NCBI GenBank assembly: GCA_903813345.2
Contig: CAIIXF020000012.1
Location: 11,578,932-11,642,931, forward strand
DNA length: 64,000 nt
Direction: 5' to 3'
Source of the DNA: Owenia fusiformis
Lineage: Eukaryota > Annelida > Polychaeta > Sabellida > Oweniidae
Shown here: in pieces, positions 11,001 through 22,900 of the stretch
Layout of the letters: each line of letters opens with the position of its first letter
How positions within the stretch are numbered: position 1 is the stretch's first letter
The notes under the pieces: model-generated
What the model saw: the letters and a program-made list of their open reading frames with translations, nothing else
What the model was told of the DNA's origin: nothing
Databases searched by the model: none
Made by a program: the position numbers and the translations under genes

Positions 11001-13593
11001 CTGCAGACTATAAAAAGAAATGTTACATCAAATCATTAAGATTTAAGTTTTAGTTTTTGAACAAGAGCATGCTACCAAGAAAGATATCTAGACATTGAAA
11101 ATCAGAAAAATTATTGTAAAAATCAAAAAAGAAAGTTAGAATAAAATGAATCAATAAGGAGATAGAGGATTTCATTTAAAAAAGACTAACAGGGGCAAAA
11201 TGATGATTTCATTAAGATTGTTGAATTTTCAAATGAAAGATAATTTTGTTCAATGATGGGAGAGGAGGGATAAACGACAACAATATTTACTTTGTTTTTC
11301 CACAATTATTGTTGATGATAGAACAGCATGAATTCTGATACTCATCACATCTTTCTGACTCTGTTTCACTAAAACAAAACATGGCTCATGGCTGAGAAAT
11401 GAGATGCCGTGGTTAACAGGCCCGTAGCCAGGATTTGCGATTTGCCAGGGGGGGGTTCACTTTTTGAAAAATTTCAGGGGGTGTTCACTTGTGACAATTT
11501 TCGTCCAAAAATGGCCAAAACCACTTAAAAAGTGTTCAGAATGGTGAAAAACTGCATGATTTTGAAATATTTTTTGACCAGGGAGGGTTCGCTTGAACTC
11601 ATTGAACCCCCCCTGGCTATGGGCCTGGTTTATCATGATGTAAACCATGCTTTTTTCTACTTACATTTTGACTAGCTTTGCTTGGGAATGCCCAGAAGTA
11701 GATTGAAGTCCCAATCTTATCTGTATCAACCATGCCATCATCTACTAAACTCTGAACAATGTCCTTGACAGACATTGATGTGATGCCCTTCTCTTTCTGA
11801 CACTGTTTCTCTAACTCCTTCAACAGGAAGAAATCTTTCTGAAATTATAAAGTGAATTTAAGAGGAGGCAGTGATCTCCCCAGGATTTTTTCTCAGGTGG
11901 GTGCAAAATTCTCATTTTCACAATTCAGATCATAATTTGTCAAAATATGCCAATTTTTCATGATTTGTCTCATCAAGTGGTTGCAAATGGATTTTCAGGT
12001 GGTGGGTGCAAGCCTATTTTCAAAATGTCAGGTGGATGCTGCACCCACTTGCTTTAATGCTGGGGAGATCACTTGGGAGAAAATACCCCACAATTTATAG
12101 ATGAACCTCCATGTAAAAATGAATGTCTAAATGCTCATCTATGAATTCTGGGGACTACTGTAGACATGACTGAGAGCAATAAGTTGCGGGGCTTGCCACT
12201 AATCTCATTTCTGGGCTCAGACTGATCAACTGACTCAAATACTTGAAATATTTCTTTTTCTAAACGAAACTGTACTATCTATTATGCTATTAAATATGGG
12301 CGAACAGTATATCACAAACTTTTAATAGAGTCTTTGATTTAACATGGATGAGTACAGTCTTTCAAAAAGTTCAAGGAATTTTGACATTTTAGAAATCATG
12401 CTTGAATGAATTACCTTTTCAAAGAAGAAGTCCATCATTCTGGATCTTTTCTCTTCGACACTAAGTCCCTTGCGCTTCGACTAAAAATAAACAACACACT
12501 TAAATTATATTCTATTCAAAGGCTATCACTGTTAAATTTAAATGGGGTTATTAGCTGTTTGCAGACTACTGACACAGACATAGACAAACATACAATGTAT
12601 ATACTGATATAGTCTAAACAATTCAATATGGAGGCAGCCTCCTTCCGCTTCCAAAGACCAATGCTCTGCCCCTGAGCCATAAGGGCTTGCTAATACAACT
12701 GAGATAGTGTACATGTAGCAAACCTGTTCGAAGGGGCGGGGGGGGGGTGCGTTTGGGGCAATTGCCACCTCCCTTTTTCCAGACATTTTTTTCTTTAGAG
12801 ATTTTTGTATGGGAAAATGACTCCAAGATATGCTCAAAAAGCACCAGAAAGGGCCTAAATTTCCAAATTTTTCCTCATTCCCTAGCTTGCGGCGCTTTGT
12901 GTCAATATCTATTTGCGTGGGCGCAATCCATCAGTACGCAAAAGTTGCCCCCTAGAGAAATCCTTTGGACAGGCCTTTGTAGAGTCCATTTCACTGCTTC
13001 ATTTCGTCAGTAGAACGGTAAAAATAAGAAATTGGGAGACCATTGTGCAATAATATATGGAAAAGTATATTCATAATGTACATGAATGACATTTGTATAT
13101 GTTGGATTGCTTCTAGTTTGGCTTATAAAGTGTGTGGCCTCTTATATTTGGATGTTTCTCTGCCATGTTATTTTCAATAAGATTAACATGGCTGAAATTC
13201 TTCAAATTACAAGACGGCACAGGCTTATTGCACAAAAAACTAAAAAATCTGAAATATACAAATGTCATTCATGTACATTATGAATATACTTTTCCATATA
13301 TTATTGCACAATGGTCTCCCAATTTCTTATTTTTGCCGTTCTACTGACGAAATGAAGCAGTGAAATGGACTCTAGTAGCAACTTGTTATCAAGGGTCATT
13401 ACATCCTTACAGGAACAGGCCCCAACCATATGTGTAACCTTACTACTATATTCCCTAGCTCAATGATAGGCCTATGCCCTATATAGATGGTGCTGACTGT
13501 GAATGTGATTCGAACATGAATAACAAAATAGAATGCAAATTCAGCAAGTTCAATTTTACATATCTTTCAAGGTAGAAGTAAATAACTCACCAT
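2057..13593 (-). CDS. MND1: Meiotic nuclear division protein 1 (MND1), complete, 6 coding exons
   Basis: MND1 pairs with HOP2 (PSMC3IP) in the nucleus and stimulates DMC1/RAD51 strand exchange in meiosis. Coding exons in transcript order are 13591-13593 (ATG only), 12415-12480, 11665-11838, 8426-8533, 7540-7699 and 2057-2163. They total 618 nt, or 205 aa, the usual family length. All boundaries are GT-AG and all phases join. Exons 2-3 encode the winged-helix region, including [20 protein letters not shown] and [13 protein letters not shown]. Exons 4-5 encode a charged coiled coil ([16 protein letters not shown]). Exon 5 ends in AKEAANRWT and exon 6 supplies DNVFSTKSW and the terminal [11 protein letters not shown], as expected for the C-terminal cap. 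The last intron is 5.4 kb and contains an antisense BTB gene. The start follows from ATG|GTGAGT joining in phase to SKRKGLS. The alternative, a missed upstream exon, is unlikely because the family N-terminus is matched. Confidence 0.95.
2303..2531. repeat. Foldback (MITE-like) element in MND1 intron 5
   Basis: Two arms of about 55 bp are inverted relative to each other. The left arm ends in CCCAAAACTACTTG near 2355 and the right arm begins with CAAGTAGTTGTGAGG near 2478. They match imperfectly. No coding capacity is visible. Confidence 0.6.
2677..3165. repeat. Foldback element with arms of about 80 bp
   Basis: The left arm (CAAGTGAAGTCCCC, ATATCAATC, GGACCCCA) reappears inverted at 3085-3165 (GGGGTCC, GATTGATAT, GGGTACTTCACTTG). 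The arms are about 80% similar by eye. It is non-coding and lies upstream of the BTB gene. Confidence 0.6.
3826..6457 (+). CDS. BTB-BACK-PHR protein, BTBD1/2/3/6 family, complete
   Basis: Proteins with this architecture are cytoplasmic cullin-3 ubiquitin-ligase adaptors. Exons are 3826-3917, 4938-5102 and 5389-6457, giving 1326 nt and 441 aa. Exon 1 encodes [20 protein letters not shown] and ends in MSDV. The BTB fold continues in exon 2 ([19 protein letters not shown], then [15 protein letters not shown]) and exon 3 ([15 protein letters not shown]), residues about 29-135. A BACK domain follows to about residue 250. A C-terminal PHR domain covers about 285-440 (TGTFWNC-like [31 protein letters not shown], and [10 protein letters not shown] at the end). 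Domain order and length fit BTBD6-type proteins, but the exact member cannot be chosen by eye. The gene lies wholly inside MND1 intron 5 on the opposite strand. Its first donor abuts a MITE. Confidence 0.93.
3922..4335. mobile_element. MITE with 144-bp terminal inverted repeats
   Basis: The arms at 3922-4065 and 4192-4335 are near-perfect inverted copies, with ends GTTAAGGTACAGCTGGAAAG and its complement (one substitution). The 126-bp centre has no coding capacity. No clear target duplication is seen. The left end overlaps the splice donor of BTB exon 1. Confidence 0.9.
6458..7084. other. 3' flank of the BTB gene inside MND1 intron 5
   Basis: No further coding exon is seen. It is likely 3' UTR of the BTB gene followed by intronic repeat DNA that resembles, in inverse orientation, sequence near 58.8-59.4 kb. 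Confidence 0.4.
7085..7270 (-). repeat. AGGTCA/TGACCT half-site repeat, single copy
   Basis: This is an inverse copy of the repeat arrayed at 18.8-19.4 kb. It contains TTGACCTTTGACCTTG, GAAGGTCAACCAAAGGTCA and GGTCAATTTGAAGCAAGTTG. Confidence 0.7.
7742..7920. repeat. Dispersed repeat copy 1 (GATCTCCC / CACCCACTTG family)
   Basis: It begins with GCGATCTCCCGGCAGCTTTA and includes GCTGCACCCACTTGAAAA and GGCATATTTTGATCAAATTT. It is shared with the copies at 9.13 kb and, in the other orientation, 11.87 kb, all in MND1 introns. Confidence 0.7.
8224..8248. repeat. ATTCA pentanucleotide microsatellite
   Basis: Short imperfect run of AATTC/AATTCA units in MND1 intron 4. Confidence 0.7.
9130..9275. 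repeat. Dispersed repeat copy 2
   Basis: It begins with GTGATCTCCCCAGCATTAAA and contains GGGCATATTTTGACCAATTT and TGGTCTGAATCATGAAA. Same family as 7742-7920 and 11865-12075. Confidence 0.7.
9276..10839. other. MND1 intron 4 interior, no gene seen
   Basis: Very AT-rich sequence with short low-complexity runs, for example a GATGAT-rich patch near 9335-9360. The reading frames here have no family similarity or splice context. Confidence 0.5.
10840..10943. repeat. Short foldback hairpin
   Basis: The left arm GATGATGCATCGTCGGTCTC pairs with the right-arm complement of GAGATCGACGATTTAATCATC. The loop is about 35 bp. It could be a tiny MITE or a structured transcript, and there is no evidence for either. 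Confidence 0.55.
11865..12075. repeat. Dispersed repeat copy 3, both ends visible
   Basis: It runs from CAGTGATCTCCCCAGGATTT to TTTAATGCTGGGGAGATCAC, so the ends form short inverted repeats. The interior repeats GGTGGGTGCA and CACCCACTTG motifs. The inverted ends suggest a DNA transposon derivative. Confidence 0.7.
12625..12690 (-). repeat. tRNA-like fragment, possible SINE head
   Basis: The minus strand reads GCCCTTATGGCTCAGGGGCA, with an A-box-like TGGCTCAGGGG and GCAGAGCATTGG. No B box (GGTTCRANNCC) follows, so an intact tRNA is excluded. Confidence 0.3.
12980..13374. mobile_element. MITE with 121-bp near-perfect inverted repeats
   Basis: The arms at 12980-13100 and 13254-13374 start TAGAGTCCATTTCACTGCTT and include CATGAATGACATTTGTATAT. 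They differ at about one base. The 153-bp centre is non-coding. It lies in MND1 intron 1. Near-identity of the arms implies recent mobility or arm conversion. Confidence 0.9.
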
Positions 13594-13963
13594 GTCAGCA
13601 CAAGCAACTTCGTCGGGTCGGGTTTTATTAAAATAAGATCTTAAATCAGGAAAAAATCCCTAAAATAGGGAAATTGATCTGAATTTTTAAAAATCAAAAT
13701 CTGGCGGAATTTTTGTTTACCTCATTCTGTTTCTTTCAAATGATTTTTAGACTAAAAAACCTCTACTTATCTTTAATATTATGACAAATTATACATCCAG
13801 ATTATCAAAATACACAGTTAAAATTGACATATATAAATAAATATCTAATATTACAAACGAAAATAAGTAAATCATAACAAAGTGACGGACTAAAAAGTAG
13901 CAGGTAAAACCTGAACTTGTTTACTTCAATTTATTTCACATTTGGCCTGCAAAGGATTCAACA
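13594..13963. promoter_or_regulatory. Candidate bidirectional promoter, MND1 / armadillo gene
   Basis: The start codons of MND1 (minus, 13593) and the armadillo gene (plus, 13964) are 370 bp apart and divergent, so both 5' UTRs and promoters must share this stretch unless non-coding upstream exons exist. No TATA box is claimed. Confidence 0.6.
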
Positions 13964-16900
13964 ATGTCCGGGACAGATAGGAAAAAGCAGTATAAACACA
14001 AGGCTCATGATGCGGCAGCGCTAAGAAGCAAGAGGCGAGAGGCAGAGGGAGGTAAATTGTTTCATATTTCAGTTTAATTGACAATTCACTGTATTATCGC
14101 CCAGTTATCCTGCTTTGACCACAGAACACTTGTCATCTATTGTCCAACCTGAAGGACAGCAAAAAAACACACCACACAACTATCCCAAAAGATTGAAAAT
14201 ATATTTAAACCATTGACTGTCAGCCTTTATATTCTCCCCATGTCTAGATCTCTCTACCACTTTTTTCATGGCCTGACTTAGTTCAACAAGTTAAACTAGT
14301 CTGGGCCTTATTTCTTATCTGACATTTCTTGTGGCCCGCCCTAGGTTTAACATCCGTGCCTATTCGGCCCTTGATGCAAAAAAATTTAATGATGGCCTAT
14401 GGCAGCGCATAGAATTCTATGCGCGTTTTATTAATAACTGATAGTGAGAATTTGCAACCAATGAAAGCATAGCACAGAAGTTAAACCCAACCACGGCAAC
14501 AAGAACACTCAGATTATAATCAGCTGTGGTATTGGGTTTAACTTGTTGAACTAGGCCTGACTGCGTCGCTAGAATTTGAAAAATAAGAATTGGCTAAAGG
14601 TTGGGAGTCGTGCCTTCTAGATAATTTCAATGTAGCCCCATCACCTTTGTTTTGTCGATGAAGAAGCATAAGTGTGAAATTAGTCATGGTGCATTGACTT
14701 TTCCTTTTTTGTTTTGACAAGAATTGCATTGCCATAAAATAATGTTTTGACCCTTGAACATAGTTTACATGTCAACCAACTCCCCAGTTTCTGATGGGTT
14801 GAACTATTGGAATTTTCACCTCGTGTCATATTGACCTTGGAAGCCCAGACATTTGAAGTGAATTTTATTTAATTTCTAGAGTTACGGAAAGAAAAGCGTG
14901 AAAAACTGGTGAATGCTAAACGTGCTCGTGTAGATGAAGCTCACCAGGATCTTGATGATGTCACAATGGAAGAGGTTAGAATATTGCCAAATACAGACAG
15001 ATTTAATTTTGGATCCCGGTTTTGACAGTGATTGCTAGTTGGCTGGAGATCGGCAATTGGTGATCGGCGTCTGTACTAAATTTCTACAACTTCTAATAAC
15101 TTAACAAATACTGTTTAGACTGACTTCAATTGTTTTCAAAATCATATGATCTATAAGTTTTCAGGAGTTTAAATCTGACCTTATATTTAAGATTTGACCT
15201 TCAATGATCTTCTCAAGGTCACAAAAGGTCAGAAAGTCTTTTTTTCAACTTGCTTCAAATTGAACAATTTTTTTTCAAAATCATCTACAAGTTCTCAAAA
15301 GTTCAAATCTGGCTATAGCTTTGACCTTCAATGACATTCTAAAGGTCAAAAAGATTTGACCTTCAATGACCTTCTCAAGGTCAAAAAGGTCTTTTTATGT
15401 TGCTTCAAATTGACCAATTTATCTTTTCAAAATCATCTACAAGTTCTCAGAAATTCAAAGATTGAACTCATAATATTGTGAGAACTAGGTGGTGATGTGT
15501 CCCATGGCATGTTGATGCCTTGTTATTTTTTCTATTTATTCTATTTTGAAATCAGGTAGCACTTCTGTAAATTCATGTATTTTTGTAAATATTTGCACAA
15601 ACAACCCTCACACAACCCTCAAATGACCCTCATACAAAACTCATTCATATAATTATTGTCTTTTGAAGAATGAGGGTCAATTTCATAGGATGCCATACTT
15701 TTGTGTAGGGTACTGTGATCTTAATATAGAATAGGCCTACCTCACATATTATGTTTTAGTTAAATTATATCAAATTTTTCTGTTGGCTTTTTGTAAAAAG
15801 CTTTGAAATATTTCTAATTGATTTCTTAAATATAAATATTATTAATATCAATTGTGTTTCTTTTAATATGACGATTACAGAAAAAGTTTTACAATGCAAA
15901 GTGTAAAAATACCTATAGGCCTATATGCATATTTAACTTACTGACATTCGTGGAATATTTTTAGGTTACGAAAGCCACTTCCCTATTCCACAAAAGTTCA
16001 AAGACTCAGCATGAAAAGCTGACTATCTTGAAACGTGCTTTTGCTCAGGGGACTGTCTACATTGACCACTTTATGCAGTAAGTTAACACATTATGAGCTG
16101 GTTTATATATCCACAAACGTAAATACATTTGGAATAGGGGGCATAAGTCCATGACATTAAATAGTACATTTTCTTGAGGTTTATTAATTTTAGAATGAAA
16201 TGACCTTGTTTTCTGAAAAATCAGTAAATGTTTTAGAACTTTTTCTGGCGGAGGGGAGTAAAATGTTTAAGGATAATATCAATAAATATTAATCTGGTCC
16301 TTTATGGGTTAGAGGATTGGGCTAAACATGTGTCGTTTGCTTCAAAGAATTTTTATAAGGGGAATGGTAAAAATAGACTTAAATGGGGAATTTACTCATA
16401 ACATTGAAAAATTTATCATTGTGACCTGTTAGCAAATGAATGAAATCTTTAGTACATGTCCATTTTATATACCCTGGGTGCAAAGTCTAGGTATAAACTT
16501 CAAAGATTAAGCTCTCCTTTTAGAAGCGAAGGTGAACGATTGGAAAGGGTAGTTCACTTCAGACATTCAGTATAAAAGCTGTATATTTTTAGAGCATTTT
16601 TTCAAAAGTGAAAAAGCATCTTTTCAGTAAAAACTAAATCTTGCAATTGCAAGTAGGTCATTTCCATTTTTTCTAATGCTCATATTTGGCTAGTGTCAAT
16701 GCAGAGAATCTCGTTGATTATTTGATTGGCTGATTTTTTGATTGATTATAGAACAGAGAATGCAGTTGATCAGCTGATTGGTCTGTTATCTGGCAATGAT
16801 GCTGATGTACAGCTTGATGCTGCATGGTGTGTTACAAACATAGCAACAGGTATATCTTGGTTCCCATAGCAACACAAACATCCCATGCTTGTTTATACAG

Positions 16901-19900
16901 CAAATTTTTATTTTGGTTTCTATAGGAATACTACCCATAATTTCTTTATAAAGCAATAAATGGCCATGTAAGTTCTATATATGTTTGTTCAAGAGCAAAA
17001 GTAAAAGTTTTATTGCTAACTTATGAACTTTTGTTTTCATAGTAACACCAACATTTATTTTCTCAATCATGTGTGAGTGGTTGAATTTGGGCTTTATTTG
17101 CACCAGTGCTAATGGTTAAATATCATACCCCTCTCTTGGATGATTTCAGTTAAAACATACATTTTAACCTATTACCACAAGCGGTGACATCTTCTTTTAC
17201 ATCCCCAACTTTTTTGTGGATGATATTTCGTGTTTGGCTTCTGTAACAAATAGCTGGTGGTGACATTTTGCATTTGAATGGCTTTTTTTTATTCTTTTGA
17301 ATATAAAGCATGAAAATCTCACAATCTCGCTGCCATAAAATGTATTTTTTCTCAGAAAGTACAGATATCATTTCATTTAGTAGGCATTAGACCCTCAGGT
17401 AGATATATACATATTATCTTCCTCTGGATTTAACCGATATCCTAAACCTCATATAACACACTGGTAATCTCATATATTTTTAGGCACAGATGATCATGCT
17501 TATGCAATGGCTAAAGTAGCAGGTCCTTATTTGGTCACATTCCTTAGTGGAAGCAACCACATGCTCCAAGTTAGTTGATTCACATGAATGTAATATTTAA
17601 TATTTTAATTTATTACGTAAATAAAACAAAATATGTGTCAAGAACTTATGGTGGACTTCCGAAGTAGAAGTGCATGTATTTACATACAATGCAATTTTGG
17701 CAGGATTTATATCGAGAAACTTTTATGTTTAATTAAAATGAATTTTAAGACAAATTAAGACAAAATTGCTTTAAAGTTAATGTAAATTGTATATAGGCAA
17801 ATTACTCTGAGAAGAAATCAATTTAGTAAAAGTTGTACAAAATTTTATTTTCCTGTGAATGATGTTTTGCATATATCTCAAGTGGTCAACTCCAGAATTA
17901 TGTATTTCCTCTGTTTCAAGCACCTTTTGAGGCGATCCAGGGGCTTGGAGTAAAACAAATGAATTAATTTTAGAACCAAGATGGTGAATATCTTAGAATT
18001 CAAAGATGGACCTCTTGAGGTTTAACTTTACATGGAGATATGTTCATCTTTGAACTCTGGGATATTTCTTCCTTTTTCTAGGACCAGTGTGCCTGGGCTC
18101 TTGGTAATATAGCAGGGGATGGACCCAAGTGTCGAGATCTCGTGATTCAACAAGGGGCTCTCCCACCCCTGGTGCAGTTGCTTCAGGTATATGACCTTTA
18201 TGAGTATGCAATAATCTTGCTCTAGACTATCTCTTGCCTCATAGACTTTGCCTTACTCTTAAATCTTAAAAGCAATTGCAGATGTTCTTCAAATCTATAT
18301 TTCATTATTCAGTTGGATTTGATTGGCATTAGGGACGATTCTGTGCAGTATTTCCCATGCAAAAAATCTAAGTAGATTCCACTGTGACTCACCAAAAATG
18401 TCATTTTTAGTTATCCTATTCAACCAATTTTTAGATGTTATATATGAATCCTGAAGTAAACTTTGTATAAAAATCAAGAAATAGAGTTGGATTGAATGTT
18501 TGTTTGTTTATTTGTTTGTTGTAGGCGCCACAACCAAGCCTTGTCCAATCAGCAGCTTTTGCTCTTTCTAACATGATTCGTGGAGATGGTGCAAACACCA
18601 AGTAAGTTAACATTCAAAAATGATTACATTGTTCTTCAAAGGGGGCGAGAAGGAATAGAAACAAGATGCAAGTTTCGAAAAAATTTTACAATATTTTTTG
18701 CTCTCAAGTTGTTTTTTCTGGAAAATCCAACAATTGTGACTTCATTTCGGGAAAATCCTTAGATTTCTTATGTTACCGAGCAATACTGACTTTATATTTA
18801 AGATTTGACCTTTAATGACCTTTTCAAGGTCAAAAAAGATTAAAAAGATATTTTTTCAACTTGCTTTAAATTGACCAATTTCTTTTTTCAAATCATCTAC
18901 AAGTTATCAGAAGTTCTAATCTGACTTTAGATTTGAGTTTTGACCTTCAATAAGCTTCTCAAGGTCAAAAAAGGTCAAAAAGGTCTTTTTCAAGTTGCTT
19001 CAAATTGACCAATTCTTTTTTTCAAAACCATCTACAAGTTATCAGAAGTTCAAATCTGACTTTAGATTTGACCTTCAATGACCTTCTCAAGGTCCAAAAA
19101 GGTCTTTTTTCAACTTGCTTCAATTTCATTTTTCAAAACCATCTACAAGTTATCAGAAATTTGACTTTAGATTTGACCTTCAATGACCTTCTCAAGGTCA
19201 AAAACGGTCAAATAGGTATTTTTCAACTTGCTTCAAATTGACCAGTCTTTTTTTCAAAATCATCTACTAGTTCTCAACAGTTCAAATCTGACTATAGATT
19301 TCACCTTCAATGACATTCTCAAAAAGGTCTTTTTACAACTTGCTTCAAATTGACCAATTTATTTTTTCAAAATCATAAAGTTCTAGGAAATTCAAATCTG
19401 ACTAAGATTGAACTCATAATATTGTGAGCAACAAGGTAGTGACATTTTGTCATGTTAACGCCTTGTTGAAAAAATTGCTTTCAACAGTTTACGTTCACAT
19501 TGCAAGATATTATTTTTTACTATTGAAATGACAGTCTACAAGTTTGGGAACTGTATATCTATTATCTTTAATATTTCCATCAGTAGAAGTGATATAAAAC
19601 AAAGAGCATTTTTGTATCAAAAAATCAATTTATTTAACTGATTGATAATGACTTTATATATTATATGTCTTTTTTGACTGATGTCATGCATAACAATGAA
19701 AAATTAGTCACTTTAACAATCTACATTATACAAAACTGAACTAAAACTAGACCAATGACTATCAAATGAATAATGTATTCCAATATTCTCCAAGACTCTT
19801 CTTAGAGGCTGGCATTATAATCATAAAAACTCCAAACAACTTTGATTTTTTTATATCATTCTGTATTCTTGGCCTTGATGAACCTTTGTCAATGACTCAG

Positions 19901-22900
19901 GGAATTGCACTCACTATAAATGATAAAATCAATAAAATATATTGAAACAAATATGTGGAAAAACTATATCAAAATTCTGAACTACTGATTAGATCCATTG
20001 TTAAATTACTTTGAGATTCAAAATATATCAAAATGGCAAGTGTGTTGTGTTTAAAGCGGATTGTACAGCAATACAACTCATTAATTTATTTGTATTTATC
20101 TATAGAGTCTTGGTTCATCATGTTTTCTGTTCAATGCAGTACATGTACGCACCTCTGTAAATGACACCCTAGAGATCGCTTTACACACAATATACAAAAT
20201 TCACACAAATGTAGACATGATATCATATTCTGTCTAATCAGAACAAGTCTCATTCTATATTTTACAACGGAGGAATGACTATTTTTAGATTCTTTGAGAT
20301 TGATAACACCCATTTATAATTTCAAATTGGCACATGAAATTTAAAGGGAGAATGTTCACTTTTGTAATAACCATCTAAGTAACGTGATATAACTTTGCCT
20401 CAGCAGTTGACATCTATTTTGTTTTTTAAAACCGTTTTGCCATTTGTGAAAGATTAAAGCATATATTATATGGTTAATGAAAACATGAAATGATCTTAAT
20501 ATAATATTAGCATATCAATCTATTAAATTAAAAAACAGATTTTTTTATTCCTTTATTCCTGAGATTGGCAGACACACAATATAAGTAGTGCAAATTATTA
20601 TGTCATCACCAGGAGTGGAAGTTGTTCAGCGTTCATCAGTCAGGATTCAGGGTTTGGCATCCGTAATAAATTCCGACAACTTCCACGTACTGGTGGTGCC
20701 ATTTTGTCATGCCTTGTCCACACATAGCTAGGCGAGGTGTGTCCAATTCCAGCCAATCATAACACACGCTATTTCACTTAACTGCATTCCATTACAAGGT
20801 CACTAGTTAAACAGTTGTCATGGTGATTAGTGGACTCTACAACTTGAAATTGATACATATTGCCAGGTTGACCCTTGCAAAATTTACATTGGAAAGATGT
20901 TGTTTTAGTGATTGCATATTTTTTAGATGATTATGTAGAAAATACAGTAGAACCTGTGTAAGTGGAACACCCTCTGTTCTGCCAAAAAGCGTTCCACTTA
21001 GGAGGTGTTCCGCTTACGGAGGTTTTGGGTTGGCGGGGATTTTAAGAACATACAACATCAAATATAGGATTTATATATATCACTGGAAATATGATTCTCC
21101 CCTTCATTGCAGGGCAGGTATATAATATTAATAATCCATTTGTTTTACTCAAATAGGTATCTGACATTCATAATCCTACTCATTCTGCCAAAAATGTTTT
21201 CTGACATTCTTAATCCTCTTCATTCTGCCAAAAATGCTTTCTGAAATTCTTAATCCTCCTCATTCTGCCAAAAATGTTTTCTGACATTCCTAATCCTCCT
21301 CATTCTGCCAGTCTCAGGTACAAAGATTTTTTAATTACGTTCTTGTTCCCATTGCTAATAATACAATTGTTTTTAAATGACATTATTAATCTTACCTATA
21401 AGTTTAAAACAAACAGCAATGGTATTAATTAGTGTCCATCACTACTAGAGGTTAATCCAATTTTCTGAATGATAAGTTTATGAAATCTTAATTTGCTGAT
21501 AATCAAATTAAGTTGTGTTTGCATCACATGTTGGCCTCTACAGGAGGTTAATTCTCTGAATGGTAATCTGTTAAAATCTTAATTTGCCATTATCACATTA
21601 TTACCTGTTTTAACCAGATATCACTGTTGGATTTATTGAAATTTATGGAGGTTGACTGTTCCACTTAGCAGGTTAATTTTTCAATATGGGGTGTTCACTG
21701 TTCAAGTTTGGAGGTGTTCCACTTACAGAGGTTCAATTAACATTAAGTCAATGGGTTTTTAAAACGGGACTTTGAAAAAGTGTTCCACTTGCGAGGTGTT
21801 CCACTTACGGAGGTGTTCCACTTAGCAGGTTCTACTGTATTTTGCAATGTTTGAAAAGAATTTAAGCCCAAGACTTGCATGCATTCTGTGATGACCATTC
21901 CTTTCAGGCATTGTTTCCTAAAATTAACACTTGATGCTCCCCATCAAGGATTGGTCATTCCACATTGCACTGAGTTAAGGACTTAAATCCTTAATTTGAT
22001 TTATGTTTTATTCCTATAGAGCTCTGGTTGATCTTGGTGCTGTTCCTCTCCTACTGAAACATATTACTCTTCAGGAAGATAACCAAGCATTGGTCTCAGA
22101 GGTTTGCTGGGTATTAACCTACTTAGCAGTAAGGTAAGTAGATATTGATGTCCCCTTTCTGTTTGTTTGTTGTTTGATTGTTTCTTTGTTTGTTTGTTTG
22201 TTTGTTCCTCTCTCTTTGTTTTTTAGCTCAGGCATCATATGGGCGTTTATTTGTTGTCACTTTGTTTGTCCATCCATTAATAATAGTATATTATACATTG
22301 GAGCTTTAACTATTCTATGTACAATACAGTTTATATTCATTAATGCAGTCTGCATTATGCGGTTAAGTATTCCAAGTATATGTTCTCAAGGTGCTTAAGC
22401 TTGAATAAGCCACTAGAATAACTTAGTGAGATAGTACTGGTCACTAGAATAACATAGTGTGATAATACTGGTCACTAGAATAACATAGTGTGATAATGCT
22501 GGTCACTAGAATAACATAGTGTGATAATGCTGGTACCATGGCCATATAACACTTCTGTGTTATTTAAATTCAGTCATCAACACAGAATACACGATCAGTT
22601 CAAATATGCCTGCAGAAATATCTTGTTGGTATCCTGCTTGGTATTTAATCCGTGAGTTGGGTTATATACTTAGCGAGCTGGGGTATATACATGTGCTCCC
22701 TCAGAATGCTCATGACTGGAAAAATATTAACATAATTTGTATAAATTGTCATAAATAATTAAGAACATACACAGCAATATTAAAGATTTAAGTAAATAAT
22801 GAACAAGCATTATAGCATCATTACCAAGGAAATACCAGCAAATCCTTTTTGTCAGAAAGAACACATCTTTGCACTTAATCATAAGCATTCAAAACAATGA

